From Acidobacteriota bacterium (GTDB lineage Bacteria; Acidobacteriota; Blastocatellia; Pyrinomonadales; Pyrinomonadaceae): DNA of 64,000 bases. The stretch is taken from assembly GCA_016718135.1 (NCBI GenBank), contig JADKEF010000004.1, positions 124,001 to 188,000 of the forward strand. The letters run 5' to 3'. The notes under the pieces were generated by a model. That model did not search any database and had not been told where the DNA came from. It saw only the letters and a list, made by a program, of their open reading frames with translations. The position numbers and the translations under genes were made by a program. Shown here piece after piece: positions 51,266 to 59,845 of this stretch. Positions within the stretch are counted from its first letter, which is position 1. The number at the start of each line of letters is the position of its first letter.

Positions 51266-51445
51266 ATTAGATTCATCTTTGAAAATCTCCCCGGTTTAAT
51301 AGATCCGGGTTCAATTTTAAGATGTTGCTCAATGGTCGAAGGTCTTTCCCTATTTGGCTGTTCGTCGTCCCCCTCCAGAAACTCTGATCTGCCAAACCCT
51401 TGATAAGACTTGCCTCCGACCACTGAGCGGTGTTGCTAAACCAAG

Positions 51446-51964
51446 CTAGTTGGGCAACACAACTGAGTCGATGACGTGGATCACGCCGTTCGAACCTTTC
51501 AGGTCAACTGCGGTAATCGTCGACTTGCCGCCTTTTTCGTCCTTGAGAACAACATTCTTACCATCCATCATGGCCCACAGCTTTCCGCCCGAAACGGTGG
51601 TCAGCTCAACCTTGCCATTGCCTTTCTTGATTGCTGCGACAACTGCTTTCGAATCAAGATTTCCTGCAACTACGTGGTAGGTCAGGATCTTTGCGAGCAT
51701 TGATTTGTTCTCAGGCTTGAGAAGCGTAGCGACAGTTCCTGCCGGTAGTTTGTCAAAAGCTCCGTTTACCGGAGCGAACACCGTAAACGGTCCTGCACTC
51801 TGAAGAGTTCCAACTAGGTCCGCTGCTTTCACTGCCGCCACCAAAGTGGTGTGATCGGGCGAACCAACCGCGATATCAACAATCGTCTTATCCTGTGCTG
51901 AAACAGATGACGAACCTACAGCAATGCTAAGAGCCAAAACAACTAGTCCAAAAAATGATTTCAT
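51446..51964 (-). CDS. Secreted fasciclin (FAS1) domain protein
   Basis: 172 aa. A signal peptide (to about SVSAQ) precedes one FAS1 domain. H1 motif-like TVFAPVNGAFDKLPAGTV and the C-terminal NGVIHVIDSVVLPN are the two FAS1 signatures. FAS1 proteins mediate cell adhesion or are secreted small structural proteins; the single-domain bacterial type is often linked to envelope or biofilm functions. It is a single-gene unit. Confidence 0.93.
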   Translation of the reverse strand: MKSFFGLVVLALSIAVGSSSVSAQDKTIVDIAVGSPDHTTLVAAVKAADLVGTLQSAGPFTVFAPVNGAFDKLPAGTVATLLKPENKSMLAKILTYHVVAGNLDSKAVVAAIKKGNGKVELTTVSGGKLWAMMDGKNVVLKDEKGGKSTITAVDLKGSNGVIHVIDSVVLPN

Positions 51965-52010
51965 AACCTTATATCTCCCTTATTCCTTCTTAATGTCTAA
52001 AACTAATTTC

Positions 52011-52103
52011 AAACTCAAGGTCTCAAAAGTTCCCTTTGAATACCTTTTCGCAACCCGCAAGTATTCGGATTCAAAAAATTTTGTGTTGGGAACCTTTGAG
52101 TTT
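52011..52103. repeat. Long imperfect stem-loop element
   Basis: AAACTCAAGG at one end pairs with CCTTTGAGTTT at the other, and further in, GTTCCC with GGGAAC and TGAAT with ATTCA, with a GCAACCCGC-containing loop. It lies upstream of the fasciclin gene and downstream of recX. It could be a transcribed structured RNA or a palindromic repeat copy. No gene is seen in 51965-52154. Confidence 0.5.
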
Positions 52104-52154
52104 GCGGAGTGGGGTAAATGAGCGGTAATAGATGCGGCAAGCCTGATATCTGGA

Positions 52155-52706
52155 CTAACCGTCTGAGATGTCCTTATCAAGATGGCCCTTGCTTACCGAA
52201 GATATTTTTTCGCGGATGAGATCGAAGGAGAAGCCTTGTCGGAGTAGGTGATCGTAGAATTTCTTCGTGTCATCGAGAGTCGACGGGAGGCCTTTTAGCC
52301 TTAGGCGTTTTTCTATTGCGAGATCGATCAGGTCGGCTTCTGGAAGCTTTTCGAAGGCTTCGGCTATTGCGGTATCGACGAGTTCCTTGTCGAGTTTCTT
52401 CCGCGACATCGTTTGCTGCAGACGCCGTTTGCCTTGTGGTTTCTGCCGCAGTTTTGAGACGGCAACATCGCGGGCGAATTGTTCGTCGTCGAGATATTTG
52501 TATTCCTTTAGCTTTTCGATCACGGCATCGACGATCTCTTCATTTGTCCACAGCTTTTCGAGCAGACGCTGACGCAGTTCGCCTATCGAACGCGGTTTCG
52601 CAGCAAGCAGCTTTACCGCACGGTTCATCGTCCGCTCACGAGAACGCTCAGCGTCCTTTACGACACGTTTTTCCTCATCAACCGGTTGTCGGCGGCGTCC
52701 CCACAT
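52155..52706 (-). CDS. recX: RecX family regulatory protein
   Basis: 183 aa. The three-helix RecX repeats are visible: NRAVKLLAAKPRSIGELRQ, DDEQFARDVAVSKLRQKPQG and ADLIDLAIEKRLRLKG. RecX binds RecA filaments and moderates RecA activity. No recA is adjacent, as in some genomes where recX is separate. The N-terminus is charged and may contain extra residues (MWGRRRQPVDEEK); an internal Met (MNRAVKLL) is an alternative start. Confidence 0.85.
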   Translation of the reverse strand: MWGRRRQPVDEEKRVVKDAERSRERTMNRAVKLLAAKPRSIGELRQRLLEKLWTNEEIVDAVIEKLKEYKYLDDEQFARDVAVSKLRQKPQGKRRLQQTMSRKKLDKELVDTAIAEAFEKLPEADLIDLAIEKRLRLKGLPSTLDDTKKFYDHLLRQGFSFDLIREKISSVSKGHLDKDISDG

Positions 52707-52726
52707 TATTCGTAATTTTACATTGT

Positions 52727-52778
52727 TAATTTGTAATTGACTCTTTCGCGTGGTCCCGAAGGAGTCAATTACGAATTA
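52727..52778. repeat. Inverted repeat between recX and truB
   Basis: TAATTTGTAATTGACTC (52727-52743) is inverted at 52762-52778 with 16 of 17 matches. It lies in the divergent recX-truB gap, so it may overlap promoters of both genes or represent another palindromic family. Confidence 0.6.
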
Positions 52779-52802
52779 CAAATGATAGATTACAAATGAC
52801 TC

Positions 52803-53717
52803 ATGAACGGAATTCTAATTATTGATAAACCTGCGGGCATTACATCGCACGACGTTGTCGCACGTGTGCGTCGTGTTCTAAAAACGAAGAAAGTCGGCCA
52901 TACGGGAACGCTTGACCCTTTTGCGACCGGCGTGATGGTCGTCGTAGTGGGCAAGGCGACGCGGATGGCTCAGTTTCTGGATAAGGATGAGAAAGAATAC
53001 GAGGCGTTAATGAAGTTTGGGTTTGAGACGGACACGGGAGACGTCGACGGATCGCGGATCGCGGATCGCGGATTGCGAATTGATGAGATAGACCAAGTTC
53101 TCCGTGCCACAGATTGGGACGAGGTTTTCCACACATTTCGTGGTGAGATCCACCAAATTCCGCCGATGTACTCGGCGAAGAAGATCGATGGGAAAAAGCT
53201 GTACGAGCACGCACGGATGGGGGAGACCGTTGAACGCAAATCGATCACTGTATCAATTAATAAGCTGGAACTAATCGAATCCGCGATCCGCGATCCACGA
53301 TCCGCAATCGACAGGCTCCGCATTTCCGTCGCTTGTTCCGCCGGTACGTACATTCGCACGCTGGCTGAGGACATTGGCCGTGCGGTCGGAACCGGAGCAC
53401 ATTTGGAAGAGTTAAGGCGTACGCGGGCGGGGCGATTTGAGATCGGGCAGAGTGTGACGCTCGACGTGTTGGCTGAGTCTGATGATCCGGCATCGTGGCT
53501 TTTGCCATTGGAAATGGCGGTTTCACATCTCGACGCAATCTCGCTTAACGAGGATCGTGCGACGAAGACTCGTGGCGGACTGTCAACGCGCATTCAGGAC
53601 GCAGAATTCGCTGACGGCCAGCGTTTGCGGATGCTCGACGAGGGCGGTTCGTTACTCGCGATCGGTGTATACGACGACGCGGAAAAATCTGTTCGTCCTA
53701 AGGTGGTTTTGGTATAG
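52803..53717 (+). CDS. truB: tRNA pseudouridine(55) synthase TruB, with two in-frame palindromic insertions
   Basis: 304 aa. The catalytic Asp is in HTGTLDPFATGVMVV, and the N-terminus GILIIDKPAGITSHDVV is family-typical. TruB makes pseudouridine 55 in the T-loop of tRNAs. Two loops carry unusual insertions: GSRIADRGLRIDE at about residue 82 and ESAIRDPRSAIDR at about residue 158. They are encoded by inverted copies of one GCGGATC-repeat (see separate entries). The rest of the fold is intact, so the enzyme is probably functional. Confidence 0.93.
   Translation: MNGILIIDKPAGITSHDVVARVRRVLKTKKVGHTGTLDPFATGVMVVVVGKATRMAQFLDKDEKEYEALMKFGFETDTGDVDGSRIADRGLRIDEIDQVLRATDWDEVFHTFRGEIHQIPPMYSAKKIDGKKLYEHARMGETVERKSITVSINKLELIESAIRDPRSAIDRLRISVACSAGTYIRTLAEDIGRAVGTGAHLEELRRTRAGRFEIGQSVTLDVLAESDDPASWLLPLEMAVSHLDAISLNEDRATKTRGGLSTRIQDAEFADGQRLRMLDEGGSLLAIGVYDDAEKSVRPKVVLV
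53048..53083 (+). repeat. In-frame repeat insertion 1 in truB
   Basis: GCGGATCGCGGATC-type repeat encoding GSRIADRGLRID within truB. It is inverted relative to the copy near 53275-53312. Confidence 0.75.
53275..53312 (-). repeat. In-frame repeat insertion 2 in truB
   Basis: Inverted copy of the insertion 1 unit, encoding ESAIRDPRSAID. Both copies keep the reading frame and lie in surface-loop positions of the TruB sequence. Confidence 0.75.
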
Positions 53718-53732
53718 AATGTTGGCGAGCGT

Positions 53733-54734
53733 ATGAAGAAACGGAATATTGCATTAGCGTTTGGCGGAGCGGTCGGAGCGGCGGTGGCGGTTAAGATGTT
53801 GACGCGTGCCGAGACTGTCAAATGGGATCAGGTCGCCGATCGCGTGCCGCATTCGGAGAATTCGCACTTTGTGAATGTTGATGGTGCTCGAGTGCATTAT
53901 CAGGAATTTGGCGATGCCTCGAAGCCGGCTGTCGTGCTTATCCACGGCTACACCGCGTCGGTCTATGTCTGGAAAACAACGGCTCCGATGCTGGCTGAGG
54001 CGGGGTTTCGCGTGATCGCGGTCGATCTGCTCGGGTTCGGATATTCGGAGAAGCCGTCGTGGTTCGATTACTCGATACAGGGACAGGCTCGGATGGTTTC
54101 GCGGTTTATGCAGCGACTGGGAATCGGGCGTGCGACCGTCGTTGGAAGTTCGTATGGCGGTGCAGTCGCTTTGAATCTGACGCTCGACTATGGCGAGTCG
54201 GTCGAGAAACTAGTCCTCGTCGATGCCGTCTGCAATGACGAACCGAAAAATCACCCGATCCTGCGTCTCGCGTCACTCCCCGGCATTGGCGAAGCGATCA
54301 CACCGTTTCTAATCGATTCGAAAGCCTTTCTAAGAATGCGAATGCATGGCACGCTTGCTAAGGTCAATCATCACATGATCACGCAAGACCGAATCGAATC
54401 GATCCGCCGCCCGCTCTCCGCCGCCGACGGCCACCACAGCGTTCTAGCCACCTCACGAAACTGGCACGCCAACCGCCTCGAACAAGACGCGAACCTCATC
54501 AATCAACCAACTCTCATCATCTGGGGCGAAGAGGACAACGTCATCCCGATCAAAAACGGCTACAAGCTCCATCAGGAGATCTTAAATTCCCGTTTTGTGA
54601 TCTTAAAAGATTGTGGCCACGTTCCGCAGGAAGAAAAGAGCCAGATCTTTGCGGAACTGGTGAGTGAGTTTTGCCACGATAAGAAAGGGCGGATTGGGGC
54701 GATTGAAAGAGACGGCGTGAGTTTGAAGGCCTAA
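53733..54734 (+). CDS. Alpha/beta hydrolase
   Basis: 333 aa. The N-terminus (ALAFGGAVGAAVAVKML) is a hydrophobic anchor. The oxyanion region is VVLIHGYTASVYVWK, the nucleophile elbow is VVGSSYGGAVAL with the Ser, the acid is near IIWGEEDNVIP, and the His is in LKDCGHVPQEEK. This is a standard esterase/lipase-type triad. It sits 15 bases downstream of truB, probably in the same transcript. Substrate is unknown. Confidence 0.92.
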   Translation: MKKRNIALAFGGAVGAAVAVKMLTRAETVKWDQVADRVPHSENSHFVNVDGARVHYQEFGDASKPAVVLIHGYTASVYVWKTTAPMLAEAGFRVIAVDLLGFGYSEKPSWFDYSIQGQARMVSRFMQRLGIGRATVVGSSYGGAVALNLTLDYGESVEKLVLVDAVCNDEPKNHPILRLASLPGIGEAITPFLIDSKAFLRMRMHGTLAKVNHHMITQDRIESIRRPLSAADGHHSVLATSRNWHANRLEQDANLINQPTLIIWGEEDNVIPIKNGYKLHQEILNSRFVILKDCGHVPQEEKSQIFAELVSEFCHDKKGRIGAIERDGVSLKA

Positions 54735-54736
54735 TA

Positions 54737-55219
54737 GTGGAACTAGCAGAAATTGCAACTTACACCGCGTTTGGCTTTGCTTTCCTTGCCACGATGTATC
54801 CGATGGTCTTTTCGGGGCATCTGTGGAAGTCGCAGTTCTTTCGCAGATGCCTAGTAATATCGGTCTTCATCGCTTTAGTCGGAGTAATCCTTGAAATCAG
54901 CCAAGTTCTAGGTACTTGGTGGGGGCTTACCGGTGTAGTGATGTTTATCCCGATCTTTTATGTCGGGAATTTCCAATTCTGGAGAAAGATCTTCCTGCGA
55001 TACTTTGGGACTGAGCCGTATGTAACATCCTCAGCTAGCACGGTGGGTTCGATACCTCTCGATACTTTCACTTCGGAGGGCCAAGATGGCGAAACTAGGA
55101 AGTTTGCTAAAGATCGAAGAGTTGGATCAGCTGACTTTCTCTTCAGTTTTGCAACACATTTGATTCCTGCACTGTCGATTGGGGCGGCTATTTATTTTCT
55201 TCGAGAGTTCAATAAATAA
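54737..55219 (+). CDS. Membrane protein of unknown function
   Basis: 160 aa from GTG 54737, 2 bases after the hydrolase stop. Three or four hydrophobic segments are visible (about residues 8-27, 38-58, 62-78 and 136-153), with a soluble loop of about 45 residues between the last two. No family was recognised. The downstream aminotransferase start lies 25 bases after its stop, so it may be part of one operon with the hydrolase. Confidence 0.6.
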   Translation: MELAEIATYTAFGFAFLATMYPMVFSGHLWKSQFFRRCLVISVFIALVGVILEISQVLGTWWGLTGVVMFIPIFYVGNFQFWRKIFLRYFGTEPYVTSSASTVGSIPLDTFTSEGQDGETRKFAKDRRVGSADFLFSFATHLIPALSIGAAIYFLREFNK

Positions 55220-55244
55220 AGAAAGTGTAAGTTTTAGGCGAGCT

Positions 55245-56003
55245 ATGAACCTGTTCTCCCAATCAAGCCTATACGGAAAAGGGATATTCACAACGATTTC
55301 TATAATAAATAGTGATCCATTTCTAATGGCGAAACACTGGCGGCGATTGAGCATAGATGCGGACCGTCTGGGAATCGATATATCGGATTTCGATGATCAA
55401 ACTTTGGTTAAACTGCTTGCTGCAAAACTGCGGGAAGCGAAGTTAATCAACGGACGGGCTCGCATCACGTTCACCGATGAACGTGCGGCCGAGATTTGGT
55501 CCGCCTCAAGCGGCGACTCCGAGATGGGCGCCAGCGTGCAAATAGTTGTCGGAGGTTCTCGACACATTCCTCCCAATTTTCAGCTCACCATTTCACCGTT
55601 TCCCGTCAATTCCCGCTCACCGCTCGCCGGTGTAAAATCCTGCAACTACCTCGAACAGATCCTCTCGCTCAACGAGGCGAAAGGGCGTGTTTTTCACGAA
55701 GCGGTTCGCGTTAATGAACGCGGCCATGTGACGAGCGGGTGTATGTCGAATGTTTTTTGGTTAAAGGATGACCGGCTTTACACGCCGACGCTCGCGACCG
55801 GTTGCCTGGCAGGGACGACGCGGGAGTATGTGCTTGAGAATGTCGAGTGCGAAGAGGTCGAGGCGGAGATCGGGGAACTTGAGTCGGCGGATGCGATCTA
55901 TCTCACATCCGCAGGCTTGGGCATCGTGCGCGTCGCCGAATTCGACGGTCGTGAATTACCCGACACCAAACATCCGATCCAAAACCTTTGGCCGCCTTCT
56001 TAA
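55245..56003 (+). CDS. Class IV PLP aminotransferase (PabC/IlvE-like)
   Basis: 252 aa from ATG 55245; upstream in-frame codons overlap the preceding gene and are ignored. The start NLFSQSSLYGKGIFTTISI holds the conserved G-x-G-F/I-T pattern. The PLP Lys is in GVKSCNYLEQILSLNEAKG, followed by NERGHVTSGCMSNVFWLKD and the C-terminal LTSAGLGIVRV. It could be aminodeoxychorismate lyase (PabC) or a branched-chain-type transaminase. The length (about 250 aa) favours the PabC-like group, but no pabAB is near. Confidence 0.85.
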   Translation: MNLFSQSSLYGKGIFTTISIINSDPFLMAKHWRRLSIDADRLGIDISDFDDQTLVKLLAAKLREAKLINGRARITFTDERAAEIWSASSGDSEMGASVQIVVGGSRHIPPNFQLTISPFPVNSRSPLAGVKSCNYLEQILSLNEAKGRVFHEAVRVNERGHVTSGCMSNVFWLKDDRLYTPTLATGCLAGTTREYVLENVECEEVEAEIGELESADAIYLTSAGLGIVRVAEFDGRELPDTKHPIQNLWPPS

Positions 56004-56040
56004 AAACTATTCACTATTCGCGGTTCACTATTCACTGAAC

Positions 56041-56103
56041 AAAAGACACGAAAATACACGAAGATTCACGAACCGTTCGCGTACCTTCGTGTACTTTGGT
56101 GGT
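56041..56103. repeat. Palindromic intergenic repeat
   Basis: AATACACGAAG (56052-56062) is inverted near 56086-56096 as CTTCGTGTACT with 10 of 11 matching. Similar imperfect palindromes lie after other genes in the window. Confidence 0.55.
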
Positions 56104-56114
56104 TACCGTCTTAG

Positions 56115-56315
56115 TTACCCTGCGGTTTCGAAAAGTGCGAGGATCTGCTTGCCCTCATTCGAACGCGGATCGATGGTGCGCAGGTGCTTGTGGCCCTGCA
56201 TTTCCCAGATAGCCGTCACCGTGCCTTCTTTCTCGACAGCCTGGTAATGCATTTCATCATGCCCGGCTGCTTCTTCAGTGGCCTCTGGTGCGGTCTGTAC
56301 TGCTTCTTCTGACAT
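56115..56315 (-). CDS. Small conserved-looking soluble protein
   Basis: 66 aa from ATG 56315, with AGGAG about 13 bases upstream (slightly long). The N-terminal 25 residues are acidic and low-complexity (EEAVQTAPEATEEAAGHDEM). The C-terminal part (VTAIWEMQGHKHLRTIDPRS) looks structured. It has no Cys or hydrophobic anchor. No family was recognised. Confidence 0.55.
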   Translation of the reverse strand: MSEEAVQTAPEATEEAAGHDEMHYQAVEKEGTVTAIWEMQGHKHLRTIDPRSNEGKQILALFETAG

Positions 56316-56413
56316 CAAAAACTAATTTCTCCTAAATTAACGTGACTTCTAAACAAACGATGAATAGAAAGAGAATTCTTACACAATGAGCGCGATTTTG
56401 TCGAGCCTTGCGG

Positions 56414-57958
56414 CTATTTCGTGCGTTTTAGATCTAACTCATAGAACCAAAAATCGTTATTCGGCTGATCGACCTTGAGCTGCTCGGTCTTGCCGTTCTT
56501 ATCGAGCGTAAAGGTGACAAAGCCGCGTGGAAAATTATACGCGACGGACTGACGCCATTTGATCTGCCAGGTGTCGTAGTGCCAGTGTTCGAGCTCGGCG
56601 ACGAAATTTGGCGACGGCAGGAAACGCATCACGAGCTTGCCGTTCTCCTCAGCGATGGCGACATCGCCGTACATCTTGTCGCTATAAATTCCAGCGTAGT
56701 TCATTAGAGCGAGCGATGGTTTTGTGTCGCGAACGCGGGCATCATCGACCTTTTTCGTCTCGTCGTCTGTATTCTTCTTTCCGGCAGCGATCTGGGCGAC
56801 GGCCTCGGCGTTCCAGTCGCGTTTTGGAGCGTCAACGAGGACGTCGCGGATCTTGTTCATCATTACGATAAACGACGGCGATTCGCTGTTGGTCAGGATG
56901 ACGAAGCCAGCGTTCTTCTCGGGGATCAGCACGGTATACGACAACATTCCGTCGAGCCCGCCGCTGTGGTTGATGACTTTGACGCCTTGATAATCATAGA
57001 CAAACCACCCGGACGCAACCCCGGTGAAGTGCCTTGTCGGATTATTCTTAAAGGCGGGTTCGGAGATCTGTTGAGCTAGAAACGGCTGGTGCATTCCCCA
57101 CGCCTGAGCCTCGCTAAAGATCTGCTTGCCTTCGAACTTGCCACCCGCGAGCTGCGTGCGGACCCATTTTGAAAGGTCAGCGACGGATGAATTCAAAGCC
57201 GCTGCGGCGTATGCTCCATCGACGTTGCCGCGGTTGAGTTTTCGCAATTTTCCGCCCGACTCGTTATGCGGCCAGGCGGCGTTGTCGGGGAGATTCTTGA
57301 TGCTGCATGTGGTTCGTGTCATGCCGAGCGGCGTTAAGATCCGCTCTGTCACGAACTCGCACCAGCCTTTTCCGGACGCCTTTTCAACGACCTTTCCGGC
57401 GGCGATGAACATCAGATTCTGATAACCATACCGTGTGCGAAAACTCGAAACCTTGGGTAAAAACCGCACACGTTTCAAGATCTCATCCGCCGAATACGTC
57501 GTCTCATACCACAGCAGATCGCCGCTGAAGGTGTCGAGCCCGACGCGGTGCGTGACTAGGTCGCGAATGGTCAATTCGCTAGTCACCCAAGGATCATACA
57601 TCTGAAAATCGGGGAGATACTTGGAAACCTTGTCGTCCCAACTGAGCTTTTTCTCATCGACCAGAATAGCTAGGCTCGCCGTCGTAAAGGCTTTCGAATT
57701 AGAAGCGATCGCAAACAACGTGTTCTGGTCCGGAGCCTCGGGCTTGCCGAGTTCACGAATGCCGTATCCTTTCTGCAGGACGACCTTAGCGTCTTTGATA
57801 ACCGCGATCGCCATGCCTGCACCGCTCTTGTCTTTCCAGGTATCAATGACCGTAGTAGCGTAGGCGTCGATCTCTTTCAGCTTTTCATCTAGCGTTTGAG
57901 CCGCGACGAATATCGGGAGAATTAGAAGGATCAGGGCGAGTGCGTTAAATTTTCTCAT
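56414..57958 (-). CDS. Secreted serine hydrolase with C-terminal DUF3471-like domain
   Basis: 514 aa. A signal peptide (to about VAAQTL) precedes the beta-lactamase-fold domain with SNSK (in ASNSKAFTTASLAIL), YQN (in RYGYQNLMFIAAG) and HSG (in VINHSGGLDGM). A C-terminal domain with YAGIYSDKMYGDVAIAEENG matches DUF3471, which often follows class C hydrolases. These enzymes may act as D-aminopeptidases or esterases. It is divergent from the SLC13 permease. Confidence 0.92.
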   Translation of the reverse strand: MRKFNALALILLILPIFVAAQTLDEKLKEIDAYATTVIDTWKDKSGAGMAIAVIKDAKVVLQKGYGIRELGKPEAPDQNTLFAIASNSKAFTTASLAILVDEKKLSWDDKVSKYLPDFQMYDPWVTSELTIRDLVTHRVGLDTFSGDLLWYETTYSADEILKRVRFLPKVSSFRTRYGYQNLMFIAAGKVVEKASGKGWCEFVTERILTPLGMTRTTCSIKNLPDNAAWPHNESGGKLRKLNRGNVDGAYAAAALNSSVADLSKWVRTQLAGGKFEGKQIFSEAQAWGMHQPFLAQQISEPAFKNNPTRHFTGVASGWFVYDYQGVKVINHSGGLDGMLSYTVLIPEKNAGFVILTNSESPSFIVMMNKIRDVLVDAPKRDWNAEAVAQIAAGKKNTDDETKKVDDARVRDTKPSLALMNYAGIYSDKMYGDVAIAEENGKLVMRFLPSPNFVAELEHWHYDTWQIKWRQSVAYNFPRGFVTFTLDKNGKTEQLKVDQPNNDFWFYELDLKRTK

Positions 57959-58048
57959 AAATCTGCTTTCCTATATCGAAATAATAACACGCTTTCGACG
58001 TTCATTTTCCTTTCAAATGCCCCGAGATTCGTATATTCTTGACCGCAC

Positions 58049-59845
58049 ATGTCAGCCGAGATCACTATTACTCTCGTCCTTCTCGTTGTCGCGATCATTT
58101 TGTTTGCGACCGAGAAGCTGCCTGTCGATGTGATCGGCATTTTGCTGGTTATGGCGTTGATCCTGACGCGCGTGCTGACGGTGCAGGAGGCGGTCGCTGG
58201 GTTTGGGAACGACATAATTATCACGATCGGCGGGCTGTTCATTCTCGTTGGCGGATTGATAAAAACAGGCCTCGTCGATCTGATCGGTCGCCGGATGAGC
58301 AAGATCGCGGGATCGAACGTCTTTATCCTTACCGCACTAATAATGACCGCAGCGGCTGTCTCGGCATCGGTGCTCAAGAACACGACGACCGCCGCGATGT
58401 TCCTGCCGATCGTCATCGGCCTCGCCGCGAAGACAAAAATTCCCCCGTCAAAATTATTGATGCCATTAGCTTTCGGAGCGATTCTCGGTGGTAGTTGCAC
58501 TCTCATCGGCACGTCGACAAATCTAGCAGTAAGCGGTGCGATCCAGCGTTATGGACAGGAGCCGTTCTCGATGTTCGAATTGGCTCCAGTCGGGATCATA
58601 ACCTTCGCGGTCGGCATGTTGTATATGCTTTTTATCGGACGGCACTTCTTGCCGAGCCGTGGAGGCGAAGATTCTCTGACAGAGCAGTATCACATCCGCG
58701 AGTACGTTTCCGAGTTACTCGTACTGCCGGATTCGCCGTTAGTAGGCAAGACGCTCGATGAAGCAAACATCAACATCGAACTTGAGCTAAATGTTCTTGG
58801 CATCATTCGCGACGGAATACGGATCACTGCTCCTGGGCCGCGTGAGCGGATCCAACGTCGTGATTCTTTGATCGTTGAGGGCAAGATCGGCCACATTCTG
58901 CGTGTCAAAGAAGAGAGCGGGCTCGAGATCAAGCCCGACTTTATGCTTAATGACGTAGTGCTCGAGGGCGATAATGTTGAGCTTTTCGAGCTGATGGTAT
59001 TGCGTGACTCGCGGCTCGTCGGCCACACGCTAAGGACACTACGTTTTCGCCAGAGTTACGATCTGACGGTGCTCGCGATCAACCGGCATGGCGACACGTT
59101 TATTGAGAAATTGAGCGATGTCGGCCTTAGATTTGGTGACGTTCTTCTTGTGCAGGGAACCCGCGACCGCATCGAAACATTAGTTGCTGACCGCGAACTA
59201 ATGCTACTGGAGGACGTATCTGAGAGTAGCTTCCGTATCGAAAAACGAAGCTGGGCGATCGCCGCGTTTTTCATATTTCTATCGCTATCGTTGTCAAAAT
59301 TGGTCACGGGCTATGACATTCCGCTAGCGGTGTGTGTATTGATCGGCGTAATGGTCTTGCTCGCGACAAAGACCGTGCGCTATTCCGAAATGTACGATCT
59401 CGTCGATTTTCGTCTGCTCGTGTTGATCGCTTGTATGATGAGCTTCGGCGTGGCCATGGAGGCGACGGGTGCGGATAAATATCTCGCCGGGATCATCAAT
59501 CAGTATTTTGGCCAATTTGGCGGCTCGGCAGTATTGGCAGGCTTTTTCCTTCTCACAGTTGCCCTTACACAGCCGATGTCCAATCAGGCCGCGGCTCTCG
59601 TCGTGCTGCCTGTCGCAGTCCAAACCGCACTCGCACTTGGCCTCAATCCGCGTACATTTATCGTCGGCGTCACCTACGCCGCGTCATTCTCATTCATCAC
59701 TCCGCTCGAGCCGGCCTGTATTCTCGTCTACACGCCGGGGCGTTATCGCTTTATGGATTTTGTAAAGATAGGTAGCGCGTTGACGATCATTGTCTTTATT
59801 GTGTCGATCACGCTGGTGCCGATATTCTGGCCGCTTAATCAATAA
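58049..59845 (+). CDS. SLC13/DASS family permease with two RCK_C (TrkA_C) domains
   Basis: 598 aa. Ten or more transmembrane helices flank a central cytoplasmic region. The DASS-like signature is LGGSCTLIGTSTNLAVSGAI. The central part (about residues 210-375) has two TrkA_C-like modules: SELLVLPDSPLVGKTLDEAN and LFELMVLRDSRLVGHTLRTL. These bind small ligands and can gate transport. C-terminal VALTQPMSNQAAALVVLPVA matches the family. Substrate may be sulfate, dicarboxylate or another anion. Its stop overlaps the convergent gene by 7 bases. Confidence 0.92.
   Translation: MSAEITITLVLLVVAIILFATEKLPVDVIGILLVMALILTRVLTVQEAVAGFGNDIIITIGGLFILVGGLIKTGLVDLIGRRMSKIAGSNVFILTALIMTAAAVSASVLKNTTTAAMFLPIVIGLAAKTKIPPSKLLMPLAFGAILGGSCTLIGTSTNLAVSGAIQRYGQEPFSMFELAPVGIITFAVGMLYMLFIGRHFLPSRGGEDSLTEQYHIREYVSELLVLPDSPLVGKTLDEANINIELELNVLGIIRDGIRITAPGPRERIQRRDSLIVEGKIGHILRVKEESGLEIKPDFMLNDVVLEGDNVELFELMVLRDSRLVGHTLRTLRFRQSYDLTVLAINRHGDTFIEKLSDVGLRFGDVLLVQGTRDRIETLVADRELMLLEDVSESSFRIEKRSWAIAAFFIFLSLSLSKLVTGYDIPLAVCVLIGVMVLLATKTVRYSEMYDLVDFRLLVLIACMMSFGVAMEATGADKYLAGIINQYFGQFGGSAVLAGFFLLTVALTQPMSNQAAALVVLPVAVQTALALGLNPRTFIVGVTYAASFSFITPLEPACILVYTPGRYRFMDFVKIGSALTIIVFIVSITLVPIFWPLNQ

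Noticed and set aside
51211..51423. 70-codon minus-strand frame in the gap before the second msrB
   Set aside because: No family, no ribosome site and overlap with hairpins. It does not look coding.
53048..53312. Repeats in truB as a possible CRISPR array
   Set aside because: Only two copies in opposite orientation, no spacers, and both lie within an intact coding frame.
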